A stretch of 6,925 nucleotides of DNA from Bacteroidia bacterium (GCA_030539475.1 JAUNRY010000117.1:1-6925); one strand, 5' to 3'. Shown: positions 1 to 5,807, numbered from the stretch's first letter. Numbers and translations are program-made. Notes: generated from the letters alone by a model not told the origin.

Positions 1-41
1 TGTTGTTCTGAATATCAAAGATAAAACTTTTGAAAGCAATT
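1..41 (+). repeat. Left copy of a 41/42-bp direct repeat flanking the hicAB islet
   Basis: This stretch matches 1060-1101 in the same orientation with one substitution (T for C at position 9) and one missing A in the run around 17-19. The shared core ATAAAACTTTTGAAAGCAAT is identical. Homology stops sharply after the repeat on the right. The left boundary cannot be seen because the window begins inside the repeat or at its edge. Whether it is a target duplication, a recombination footprint or a duplicated gene end is not decided by the sequence. Confidence 0.85.
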
Positions 42-73
42 TAGACCAACAAGACGAATCTTTTTATTATTAA
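2..73 (+). CDS. Possible C-terminal end of a truncated-by-window or remnant gene
   Basis: One plus-strand frame is open from the window edge to a TAA at 71-73. It gives 23 residues, including NIKDKTFESN and ending DESFYY. The piece is too short to assign to a family. Most of it lies inside the direct repeat, and the same KDKTFESN frame can be read in the right copy, where the upstream frame differs by one base. It could be the genuine end of a gene lying to the left, or a coding-like remnant carried by the repeat. Confidence 0.25.
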   Translation, partial: VVLNIKDKTFESNLDQQDESFYY

Positions 74-91
74 AAACAATTCCTATATTTG
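61..91 (+). promoter_or_regulatory. Possible Bacteroidota-type promoter reading rightwards
   Basis: TATATTTG at 84-91 is a full match to the TAnnTTTG -7 element. A TTTT at 61-64 lies 19 bases upstream, in place of the TTTG -33 element, as in the two plus-strand gene promoters at 1278 and 4180. No convincing plus-strand gene follows, so this is either chance in AT-rich DNA or the promoter of a small RNA. Confidence 0.3.
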
Positions 92-213
92 TCAAATATT
101 TTATCTACGGTAATACCAACGAGCCATATTTTTAAGCATTCAACGCTATTTGCCTCCACTTGTCCGATGGAGTTGGTATTTTTCATCTCGTAAATAAGCG
201 CTTTGTATTTCAT
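70..213 (-). CDS. Possible 47-residue small protein, unknown function
   Basis: An ATG at 213-211 opens a 47-codon frame ending at TAA (72-70). The product starts MKYKALIYEMKNTNSIGQ and ends DKIFDKYRNCF. It has a mixed polar and hydrophobic composition with no clear signal peptide, membrane segment or recognised motif. It begins only 12 bases after the T-tract of the hicAB terminator, so cotranscription with hicAB would need read-through. No promoter of its own is visible. A chance ORF is quite possible, and the same DNA also carries a dyad that suggests an RNA on the other strand. Confidence 0.3.
   Translation of the reverse strand: MKYKALIYEMKNTNSIGQVEANSVECLKIWLVGITVDKIFDKYRNCF
112..183 (+). 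ncRNA. Candidate small structured RNA (dyad plus T-run), speculative
   Basis: AATACCAAC at 112-120 is the exact reverse complement of GTTGGTATT at 172-180, and a run of five T ends at 183. Inside, CTCCA (154-158) can pair with TGGAG (168-172), so the two stems compete for base 172. With the TAnnTTTG match at 84-91, a transcript starting near 97 could fold as a long closed hairpin. The loop of about 51 bases is too long for a classical terminator. No known RNA family is recognised. Confidence 0.2.
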
Positions 214-220
214 TTTTATT

Positions 221-251
221 TTTTAAAAACCGCTCCGGCTTCCCGGAGCGG
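221..251 (-). terminator. Intrinsic terminator of the hicAB operon
   Basis: CCGCTCCGG (230-238) and CCGGAGCGG (243-251) form a perfect 9-bp GC-rich stem with a 4-base loop. On the minus strand the stem is followed directly by five T (229-225) and then an A-rich stretch. This is a textbook rho-independent terminator for minus-strand transcription, placed 45 bases past the hicB stop codon. On the plus strand the stem is followed by GC-rich sequence without a T-tract, so it should act in one direction only. Confidence 0.85.
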
Positions 252-276
252 CCCGCAGCAGTCCTTAAGAAAAAAC

Positions 277-294
277 GTGGTGTTGAATCAGTAA
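277..294 (+). repeat. Left arm of an 18-bp perfect inverted repeat bracketing hicAB
   Basis: GTGGTGTTGAATCAGTAA here is the exact reverse complement of 913-930. It sits 2 bases beyond the hicB stop codon and inside the terminator, so it is part of the 3' untranslated region of the hicAB message. The match stops at both ends. A perfect 18-bp inverted pair within 1 kb is very unlikely by chance. Confidence 0.9.
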
Positions 295-296
295 TC

Positions 297-692
297 TTAA
301 AGTTCTACTGCCAATAATTCGCGTCCTAACTTGTGTAAACCCTGTTCAATTTTTTTACGCTGCGCCGGACGCGGCTTCTTCAATCCGGTAGAGTACTGGT
401 GTATCAATTTTTGATTTATTCCGGTAATGCGTTCGATGGCCGGATTAGATAGTATTCCTTTATAATATTGTAAAAGGCTTTCCGTATCAAATCTATACAC
501 CAATTCATAATCACTTTTCAACGCAGCGGGTATTTGCGAGTCGTCAAAAGTTTTAATAGTTTCTATTGCGTCCAATATACTTTGTTTGCATTCCTGCACT
601 GTATCACCGGCTCCATAAATTCCTTTTACATTTTGGGCATAAGCACCAAAAGAATCTGAACTTTTTTCAATTATTATTTGTATCGTTTTCAT
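297..692 (-). CDS. hicB: HicB-family antitoxin with C-terminal helix-turn-helix
   Basis: This is the antitoxin of a type II toxin-antitoxin pair. It binds and blocks the HicA mRNA interferase and, through its DNA-binding domain, usually represses its own operon. Residues 3-50 carry the HicB partial RNase-H fold pattern (GAYAQNVKGIYGAGDTVQEC, residues 16-35, the family's Y-A...G...GDT arrangement). Residues 80-125 form an Xre-like helix-turn-helix (ERITGINQKLIHQY then STGLKKPRPAQRKK), which is common in Bacteroidota HicB proteins. At 131 residues the length is normal for the HTH-bearing type. The gene follows hicA after 28 bases, in the usual toxin-first order. The likely operator is the palindrome at 935-950. 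Domain assignment is by pattern recognition. Confidence 0.9.
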   Translation of the reverse strand: MKTIQIIIEKSSDSFGAYAQNVKGIYGAGDTVQECKQSILDAIETIKTFDDSQIPAALKSDYELVYRFDTESLLQYYKGILSNPAIERITGINQKLIHQYSTGLKKPRPAQRKKIEQGLHKLGRELLAVEL

Positions 693-720
693 TTTATTAT
701 TTCGTTGTGGAAATTAGGAA

Positions 721-900
721 TTACATTCCCATTTCCTTTTTTAAACTTCTTTCCAAGCCTTTCGGCATTTCTTTTGTTCCATGATTTGGAATAGACACCC
801 TTTGTCCGTCTTTCTCCCAAATCTCATGGCTTCCCTTTCCCGGTCTTTCAAATTGCCAGCCGTTCTTTTTAGCTTGTCTTAAAAATTCACTGTACTTCAT
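721..900 (-). CDS. hicA: HicA-family toxin (mRNA interferase)
   Basis: This 59-residue protein is encoded from ATG at 900-898 to TAA at 723-721. It begins MKYSEFLRQAKKNGWQFERP, and the GKGSHEIW segment (residues 21-28) holds the family's conserved G-S-H with the catalytic His25. It continues through SIPNHGTKEMPKGLERSLKK, the usual C-terminal part of the small dsRBD-like HicA fold. Known HicA proteins are translation-independent mRNA cleaving enzymes that halt growth when free of HicB. Length and all expected landmarks are complete, so it is probably active. It is the first gene of the operon, 28 bases before hicB. Its start codon lies 12 bases after the right arm of the inverted repeat, and the spacer AGCAAAAAAACG has no strong Shine-Dalgarno, as is common in Bacteroidota. 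Confidence 0.92.
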   Translation of the reverse strand: MKYSEFLRQAKKNGWQFERPGKGSHEIWEKDGQRVSIPNHGTKEMPKGLERSLKKEMGM

Positions 901-912
901 CGTTTTTTTGCT

Positions 913-930
913 TTACTGATTCAACACCAC
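913..930 (-). repeat. Right arm of the 18-bp perfect inverted repeat bracketing hicAB
   Basis: TTACTGATTCAACACCAC on the plus strand is the exact reverse complement of 277-294. The arm lies between the hicA promoter and the hicA start codon and touches the last base of the -7 element, so most of it should be in the 5' untranslated region of the hicAB message. Confidence 0.9.
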
Positions 931-961
931 AAAGGTATATATTTATATACTATTATGCAAA
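930..961 (-). promoter_or_regulatory. hicAB promoter, Bacteroidota primary-sigma type
   Basis: Read on the minus strand, TTTG (961-958) is followed after exactly 20 bases by TACCTTTG (937-930). This is a full match to the TTTG-N19-21-TAnnTTTG consensus of Bacteroidota sigma-ABfr promoters. The start site would fall within the right inverted-repeat arm, giving a leader of roughly 25 bases before hicA. Confidence 0.8.
935..950. promoter_or_regulatory. Palindrome in the hicAB promoter, probable HicB operator
   Basis: GTATATA (935-941), TT, TATATAC (944-950) is a perfect 7-bp-arm dyad with a two-base centre. It lies in the spacer between the -33 and -7 elements and covers three bases of the -7 element. 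A repressor bound here would block RNA polymerase. HicB, with its own helix-turn-helix, is the natural candidate. The assignment as operator is inference; the symmetry is directly visible. Confidence 0.55.
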
Positions 962-1050
962 TAAAAAACACAATTATTTTTTATGTTGCAACAAATACTA
1001 TTAAAAAAATGGATGATGGGCTAACGTTTTTGTATTTTCAGTTCTATTGA

Positions 1051-1203
1051 TGCGTATGTTGTTGTTCCGAATATCAAAAGATAAAACTTTTGAAAGCAAT
1101 TCACAACGGCTTTGTGCAAAAGGAAACAAATGGCTTTGTTGCTGATTTTTTGCTTGTAAAGAATACCGATGGCTTTTTTGACAGTATATGCAAACTGCTT
1201 TGA
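1051..1203 (+). pseudogene. Coding-like remnant without a convincing start, unknown family
   Basis: One frame is open from 1051 to a TGA at 1201-1203, about 50 codons. It reads SEYQKIKLLKAIHNGFVQKE and ends DGFFDSICKLL, which looks protein-like. No ATG lies upstream in that frame; an in-frame TGA stands at 1048-1050. The first third lies within the right direct repeat. In the left copy the one-base difference makes this frame stop after SEYQR. It may be the 3' end of a gene disrupted when the islet formed. The family was not recognised, and an AT-rich chance reading cannot be excluded. Confidence 0.3.
1060..1101 (+). repeat. Right copy of the 41/42-bp direct repeat
   Basis: This matches 1-41 in the same orientation, with one substitution at 1068 and one extra A in the run at 1076-1079. 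Homology ends at 1101 on the right. Together the copies enclose about 1.0 kb carrying hicAB and the small ORF. Confidence 0.85.
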
Positions 1204-1277
1204 ATTTTCATAAACCCACCCTGTTTTCTAAAAACATTTTCTCCAAAATCAAATATTCAAAACAATTTCTAAATTTC

Positions 1278-1308
1278 TTTTCTTTTTTTAAAGGATTCTT
1301 TATATTTG
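1278..1308 (+). promoter_or_regulatory. Promoter of the symporter / amidotransferase operon
   Basis: TATATTTG at 1301-1308 is a perfect TAnnTTTG -7 element. TTTT at 1278-1281 lies 19 bases upstream, one base off the TTTG -33 element. The ATG of the symporter gene is 26 bases downstream, leaving a short leader. Apart from the remnant ending at 1203, nothing else is seen in the AT-rich stretch between the right direct repeat and this promoter. Confidence 0.65.
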
Positions 1309-1334
1309 TGAATTTGAATTTATTTTACTGAATA

Positions 1335-3050
1335 ATGCAACAAATCAACGATTTCTTTCATACACTGCACACCTACATCGGAGGAAACAACTGGTTCATT
1401 TTCTTGCTGTTGGGAACAGGGTTGTTTTTCACTCTTTACTTGCGATTTCCGCAAATAAGGTATTTCAAACACGCCTTGCGGATTGTAAGAGGAAAATACG
1501 ACAAAAAGACCGACAAAGGCGATACATCGCATTTTCAGGCGCTGGCAACCGCGCTTTCGGGAACCGTGGGAACAGGAAATATAGCGGGAGTGGCGCTGGC
1601 AGTGCATTTGGGCGGGCCGGCCGCGTTGTTTTGGATGCTTACGACGGCCTTTCTGGGCATGTGCACTAAGTTTGTGGAGGTAACATTATCGCACAAATAC
1701 CGCGATTTCGACAAAAAAGGCATGGTGGCCGGCGGACCGATGTATTACATGAAAAAACGCCTCAACATAAAACGGAAAAACGGAAAATTAATTAAAACAG
1801 GTTATTGGATTGGCGGTTTTTTTGCCGTGGCAACTATCTTATCGTCGTTCGGTTCGGGAAGTTTGCCGCAAATAAACAGCATCTCCAACTCCATTTTCGC
1901 CACGTTTGGCATTAAGCATATCGTAACGGGAGCAATTATGACCGTATTGCTGGCGCTGATTATAATTGGCGGCATCAAACGAATTGCCAAAGTAACTGCC
2001 AAGCTGGTTCCGGTTATGGCAATTATATATTTTCTGGGAGCGGTATCGGTTATTTTATTCAATTATCAGAATATTTTACCGTCGCTGGCAGCGATATTTA
2101 ACGATGTTTTCACGGGAACGGCGGCGGTTGGCGGTTTTTTGGGAGCAGGATTTTCGTTTGCTTTTAACAATGGCGTAAACCGCGGATTATTTTCAAACGA
2201 AGCAGGGCAAGGCTCGGCGCCCATTGCGCACGCGGCGGCCAAAGCACACGAAGCCGTTTCCGAAGGAATGGTAGCGATTTTGGAACCGTTTATCGACACC
2301 ATAGTTATTTGCATGCTGACGGGATTGGTGTTGTTGTCGTCGGGAGTTTGGAAGGACAAGCTGCCCAATCAGTTTCAGAAAACGGACATGGAGGTGCTGG
2401 CATCGAAATTCAGCGAATCGGAAGCAGGCGATGTGCTGCGGCTGGAAAATCACTTGAGCGGAAAAGAGAGGTTAAACCTGTTTTCGGGTTCGCTTGCTGT
2501 GGTTGAGGGGAAAATAACCGACGATGTATCCGTTATCCACGCTCGTTCACTGGCGGAAAACATCACCGTGATGATAAACAATCAACCTTTTACAGGCGAA
2601 TTAAACATAGCCAACGGCAGGCTGCAAGGCACAGACAACAGCCTCGCCATCACCGGTAACTCACTTATTCACAGCGCGCCGCTTACGACCGTAGCTTTCA
2701 CGAAAAGTTTTTTCGGAGATTTCGGGAAATACATCGTGTCAATAGGGTTGCTGCTGTTTGCTTTTTCCACCGCTGTGGCCTGGTCTTATTACGGAGACCG
2801 GGCGGTAACGTATTTATTCGGAGCCAATTATGTGATTATCTATCGAATTGTTTTCGTGGCGGCTTTCTTTTTCGCATCGTTTACCGATACCACCATTATT
2901 TGGAATTTATCGTTGCTCACCGTCGCTTTTATGGCTATTCCCAATCTGTTTGGAATTCTGACGCTTCATCGTGAGGTGAAATATACCGTGAAGGAGTATT
3001 GGCAAGGATTTCGCGAAGAATACCCCGATGAGAAAAGGCCTGAGGGATAG
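1335..3050 (+). CDS. Sodium/alanine-type symporter (AgcS family) with an extra soluble domain
   Basis: This inner-membrane carrier belongs to the alanine or glycine:cation symporter family and takes up small neutral amino acids driven by sodium or protons. Family landmarks are complete: TALSGTVGTGNIAGVALAV (residues 72-90, the substrate/cation loop), HLGGPAALFWM (91-101), MVAGGPMYYM (130-139), FSNEAGQGSAPIAHAAA (286-302), and WSYYGDRAVTYLFG (483-496). Hydrophobic segments recur throughout residues 20-340 and 462-545. The protein has 571 residues, against roughly 450-480 for classical members. The surplus lies at about 340-455, between GVW and TTVAFTKSFF, and is hydrophilic and probably beta-rich. 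Similar enlarged forms are, to my knowledge, common in Bacteroidota. The start follows a good promoter by 26 bases. Exact substrate is not predictable. The next gene begins 36 bases downstream. Confidence 0.92.
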   Translation: MQQINDFFHTLHTYIGGNNWFIFLLLGTGLFFTLYLRFPQIRYFKHALRIVRGKYDKKTDKGDTSHFQALATALSGTVGTGNIAGVALAVHLGGPAALFWMLTTAFLGMCTKFVEVTLSHKYRDFDKKGMVAGGPMYYMKKRLNIKRKNGKLIKTGYWIGGFFAVATILSSFGSGSLPQINSISNSIFATFGIKHIVTGAIMTVLLALIIIGGIKRIAKVTAKLVPVMAIIYFLGAVSVILFNYQNILPSLAAIFNDVFTGTAAVGGFLGAGFSFAFNNGVNRGLFSNEAGQGSAPIAHAAAKAHEAVSEGMVAILEPFIDTIVICMLTGLVLLSSGVWKDKLPNQFQKTDMEVLASKFSESEAGDVLRLENHLSGKERLNLFSGSLAVVEGKITDDVSVIHARSLAENITVMINNQPFTGELNIANGRLQGTDNSLAITGNSLIHSAPLTTVAFTKSFFGDFGKYIVSIGLLLFAFSTAVAWSYYGDRAVTYLFGANYVIIYRIVFVAAFFFASFTDTTIIWNLSLLTVAFMAIPNLFGILTLHREVKYTVKEYWQGFREEYPDEKRPEG

Positions 3051-3086
3051 AAATTGGAAATTAGAAACTCTAGAAGAAACACTTGA

Positions 3087-4139
3087 ATGAAAAAATCGAT
3101 TCTTTTTACACTGTTAATTTTTCACTTGCTGATTGCTTGCGCGCAAACGAAAAAAATTTCGCGATTGGGAATTGTAAATCCAACCGCCGGCAACTTAAGC
3201 AACACCATAAACCTTATCAATAAAGGGTATTTGCAGGCCGACAGCATCGCGATTGTGGGCATTTTTCATCAATCGCAGGCATCGTCCATTGCTTCGTCGG
3301 AAGAATTTATCCGGAAAAGCAGCTACAAGAATATCGCGATCGAAAAAATACAAGGCCGCGTTTCTCTCGACAGCCTTTTCGTGGAAAATGGTTGTACCAA
3401 AGAATTTGAGGAAATTTTCGACAAGGTTGACGCCATCATCCTTTTCGGCGGAGCCGATATTCCGCCGTCGGTATATGGCGAGGAAACTTTTTTGACCACA
3501 GAACTGATTTCGGGCGGAAAAAACTGGGAGTTGTCGTTTTTATTCCATTTAATTGGCGGTTCACAAAATATTAATTTCGAACCTTTTCTTGAAAAGAATC
3601 CCGATTTTCCCATTCTCGGCATCTGTCTCGGAATGCAGGAAATGAACGTGGCAAGCGGCGGATCGCTTTATCAGGATATTCCGTTTCAGGTTCATGGCAA
3701 AACCACGTTCGAAAGCCTTCTAACACTCGGAGCGGAACATATCCACAAAAACTATTGGAACAGAATGGATAACGAGAACGAATATTCTTTCATTCATTTT
3801 CATCCCATAAAAATTCCTGAAGAAAGTTTTCTTAAGTTCAACGGCGTTTCTGCAACTCCAACAGTTGCCAGCGTACATCATCAATCGCCGAAAAAATTAG
3901 GCAAAGGATTCGCTATTGCGGCGACCTCCATCGATGGAAAAGTGGTGGAAGCCTTGCAGCACACTCAATTTAAGAACGTTTACGGCATTCAGTTTCATAC
4001 CGATTTCTCGGTTTTGTACGACGAGGGAAGAACATTCAACGTTTCTCCGTCGGAAATTGTAGAGTTGAGTGAAGACACAAAGATGTTTCACAAACTATTC
4101 TGGGAAGATTTTAGCAGGCGGCTGGTTGAGAATCGATGA
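3087..4139 (+). CDS. Lipoprotein of the class I glutamine amidotransferase / peptidase C26 type
   Basis: This 350-residue protein starts with a lipoprotein signal: a lysine-bearing, hydrophobic N-terminus and the lipobox LIAC, with Cys18 as the lipidated residue. It should therefore sit outside the cytoplasm. The mature part resembles gamma-glutamyl hydrolases such as PuuD: FGGADIPPSVYGE (residues 120-132), the nucleophile elbow GICLGMQ with Cys180 (178-184), SVHHQSPKKLGKGFAI (262-277), and GIQFHTD with His304 (300-306). In most relatives the last motif reads FHPE; here Asp306 replaces the usual Glu, a conservative change at the triad's third position. The long segment around 130-175 between the two motifs is larger than usual. 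It probably shares the symporter's transcript. Cleavage of gamma-glutamyl compounds is inferred; the true substrate is unknown. Confidence 0.85.
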   Translation: MKKSILFTLLIFHLLIACAQTKKISRLGIVNPTAGNLSNTINLINKGYLQADSIAIVGIFHQSQASSIASSEEFIRKSSYKNIAIEKIQGRVSLDSLFVENGCTKEFEEIFDKVDAIILFGGADIPPSVYGEETFLTTELISGGKNWELSFLFHLIGGSQNINFEPFLEKNPDFPILGICLGMQEMNVASGGSLYQDIPFQVHGKTTFESLLTLGAEHIHKNYWNRMDNENEYSFIHFHPIKIPEESFLKFNGVSATPTVASVHHQSPKKLGKGFAIAATSIDGKVVEALQHTQFKNVYGIQFHTDFSVLYDEGRTFNVSPSEIVELSEDTKMFHKLFWEDFSRRLVENR

Positions 4140-4179
4140 CCGATGGCCGACGCTCAAAAACAACTTTTTAGTTAAATAA

Positions 4180-4211
4180 TTTTATTTGACTGTATTTTGT
4201 GTATATATTTG
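4180..4211 (+). promoter_or_regulatory. Promoter of the ECF sigma factor gene
   Basis: TATATTTG at 4204-4211 matches the Bacteroidota -7 element exactly, with TTTT at 4180-4183 twenty bases upstream. The promoter overlaps the first codons of the longest possible sigma-factor reading frame (TTG at 4186), which is why the ATG at 4231 is taken as the real start. No clear terminator is seen between the preceding gene and this promoter. Confidence 0.6.
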
Positions 4212-4230
4212 TTGCGAAAACCGACGCGAA

Positions 4231-4794
4231 ATGAACTCTTCTTCTTTACAAAATTTCAATAAACTGTTTAACGAATATTACAATCGTTTCATTCGTTTCG
4301 CGTTGGGATATGTGAAAGAAAGAGAGATAGCCGAAGACTTTGTATCGGAAGCTTTCACCACTTATTGGGAGAACAGAGAAAATCTTTTGCCCGACACCAA
4401 GGCGCAAGCCTATATTCTCACCATTGTTAAGAACAAGTGCCTGAATCATCTCCGGCATATACAAGTACGCCATCGGGTAGAGAAAGAAATAAACCAGCAC
4501 GCGGAATGGCTTCTGTCCACAAGTATAAACACGCTGGAAGCCTGCGATCCCGATTTTATTTTTTCCGACGAAATACAACAAATCGTAAACTCCACGCTGA
4601 ATAAATTACCCGGAAAAACACGCCGCGTATTCATGCTAAGCCGTTATCAGGGTTTGTCGCACAGAGATATTGCCGATGAAATGAATCTCAGTACCAAAAC
4701 CGTTGAATTTCATATCTCCAAAGCGCTTAATCAGTTGCGCCTTTCGTTAAAAGATTTTCTGATATTATCTCCGCTTTTACTTTATTTTTATTAA
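4231..4794 (+). CDS. ECF-type RNA polymerase sigma factor
   Basis: This 187-residue extracytoplasmic-function sigma factor resembles the FecI-like group that controls SusC/SusD-type uptake loci in Bacteroidota. Region 2 lies at about residues 9-78 (AEDFVSEAFTTYWENRE at 34-50, then AYILTIVKNKCLNHLR at 60-75). Region 4 lies at about 117-172 (LNKLPGKTRRVFMLSRYQGL and the helix-turn-helix HRDIADEMNLSTKTVEFHIS, 144-163). The protein ends in a short hydrophobic tail (FLILSPLLLYFY), as I recall from other family members. Its own promoter lies just upstream, and the partner anti-sigma gene starts 101 bases downstream. It probably directs transcription of the receptor gene at 6024. A longer form from TTG 4186 is unlikely because it would include the promoter. 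Confidence 0.93.
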   Translation: MNSSSLQNFNKLFNEYYNRFIRFALGYVKEREIAEDFVSEAFTTYWENRENLLPDTKAQAYILTIVKNKCLNHLRHIQVRHRVEKEINQHAEWLLSTSINTLEACDPDFIFSDEIQQIVNSTLNKLPGKTRRVFMLSRYQGLSHRDIADEMNLSTKTVEFHISKALNQLRLSLKDFLILSPLLLYFY

Positions 4795-4880
4795 AAAAGC
4801 ACATTTTCCGTTAGGGTAGTGCCTCGTTGAACTGTTATTTAAGTAGGGATAAGAATTATTGCAACCATCCCAAATAGAAC

Positions 4881-4885
4881 AAGGA
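4881..4885 (+). promoter_or_regulatory. Possible ribosome binding site of the fecR-like gene
   Basis: AAGGA ends 10 bases before the ATG at 4896. The spacing is slightly long, but it is the only Shine-Dalgarno-like sequence here. The 101-base gap from the sigma gene shows no TAnnTTTG promoter, which fits cotranscription with the sigma gene. Confidence 0.35.
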
Positions 4886-4895
4886 TAATTATCGA

Positions 4896-5807
4896 ATGAA
4901 CAAGGAACTATTGTATCGTTTTTTTGAGGGAAATGCTTCTACTGATGAGGAAAAGCAGATAAAGCAGTGGCTGGATGCTTCGGAAGCCAATTATCGCCTG
5001 TTTTTTCAGGAACGAAAAATGTATGATGCGCTATTGTTAAACCCGGGCGAAACAAAACAATATAGAACGGTTACACGCTCATTGTGGAAAATAAGCACTG
5101 CCGCAGCTGTCGCTTTATTGCTCATTGTGAGCGGATTGTATATACTTCGCAATCAAGATTCCGCAGAACTATACAATACCATACTTGTTCCGCCGGGCCA
5201 GCGCATCAACCTCATTCTTGCCGATAATTCCAACGTATGGCTGAATGCCAACACCGAATTTCGATACCCGTCCCAGTTTTCGAAGAAAAACCGTACGGTT
5301 TATTTGGATGGAGAGGCCTATTTCGATGTAAGCAAGAACGAGAAAAAACCGTTCGTAGTAAAAACGGATCAAGGCGATGTACGTGTTACCGGAACCAGTT
5401 TCAACGTGGAAGCGTATTCGGGTTTCGACACTTTTGAAACCAGTCTTTTTGAGGGAGGCGTAGAAATTTTGAAAAACGATGAGAAACTTGTTTCGTTACA
5501 TCCAAACGAAAAAGCTGTGTTGAGCAACAATCAACTGGTGGTGTCGAAAATAGAAGATACAGATGAATATCTTTGGAAAAACGGATTAATCGCCTTTAAC
5601 AACAAGCATCTGGAAGAAATACTTTTATCGCTTGAAAAATATTTCGATGTAAACATCCAAATTGATTCGGCAAAATTACCGGAGCGCACCTATACCGGAA
5701 AATTCCGCCAATCCGATGGTGTAGATTACGCCCTGCGTGTATTGCAACGAAGCATCCGGTTTAAGTATGAAAGAGACGAAGAAACAGGAACAATTTATAT
5801 TAATTAG
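4896..5807 (+). CDS. FecR-family anti-sigma factor, inner membrane
   Basis: This 303-residue single-pass membrane regulator is expected to hold the adjacent ECF sigma factor inactive and release or activate it on a signal from the receptor. The cytoplasmic part (residues 1-62) begins LLYRFFEGNASTDEEKQIKQ, typical of Bacteroidota FecR N-termini. A transmembrane helix is at about 64-84 (STAAAVALLLIVSGLYI). The periplasmic FecR domain spans about 96-195, with PPGQRINLILADNSNVWLN, the LDGEAYFDV motif (137-145) and TGTSFNVEAY (165-174). The C-terminal DUF4974-type domain spans about 230-302 (FNNKHLEEILLSLEKYFDV, 234-252); this domain is thought to contact the receptor's STN domain. Length and order are standard. 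The STN-bearing receptor begins 216 bases downstream. Confidence 0.94.
   Translation: MNKELLYRFFEGNASTDEEKQIKQWLDASEANYRLFFQERKMYDALLLNPGETKQYRTVTRSLWKISTAAAVALLLIVSGLYILRNQDSAELYNTILVPPGQRINLILADNSNVWLNANTEFRYPSQFSKKNRTVYLDGEAYFDVSKNEKKPFVVKTDQGDVRVTGTSFNVEAYSGFDTFETSLFEGGVEILKNDEKLVSLHPNEKAVLSNNQLVVSKIEDTDEYLWKNGLIAFNNKHLEEILLSLEKYFDVNIQIDSAKLPERTYTGKFRQSDGVDYALRVLQRSIRFKYERDEETGTIYIN

Noticed and set aside
566..784. A 72-codon plus-strand ORF across hicB and hicA.
   Set aside because: It is antisense to two confidently recognised genes and to their intergenic gap, with no family resemblance.
1..1101. The repeats as an insertion sequence or a CRISPR array.
   Set aside because: No transposase or integrase is encoded between them, there are only two direct copies 1 kb apart, and the 18-bp inverted arms lie internal to the direct repeats.
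1320..2453. Several minus-strand ORFs of 62-100 codons opposite the symporter gene.
   Set aside because: They are shadows of a long, well-supported plus-strand gene and have no recognisable domain.
4186..4230. A TTG start adding 15 residues to the sigma factor.
   Set aside because: The extension overlaps the -7 promoter element and gives an atypical MTVFCVYICC start; the ATG at 4231 fits the family start and the promoter.
4795..4895. A separate promoter for the fecR-like gene.
   Set aside because: No TAnnTTTG or TTTG element occurs in the gap; cotranscription with the sigma gene is simpler.
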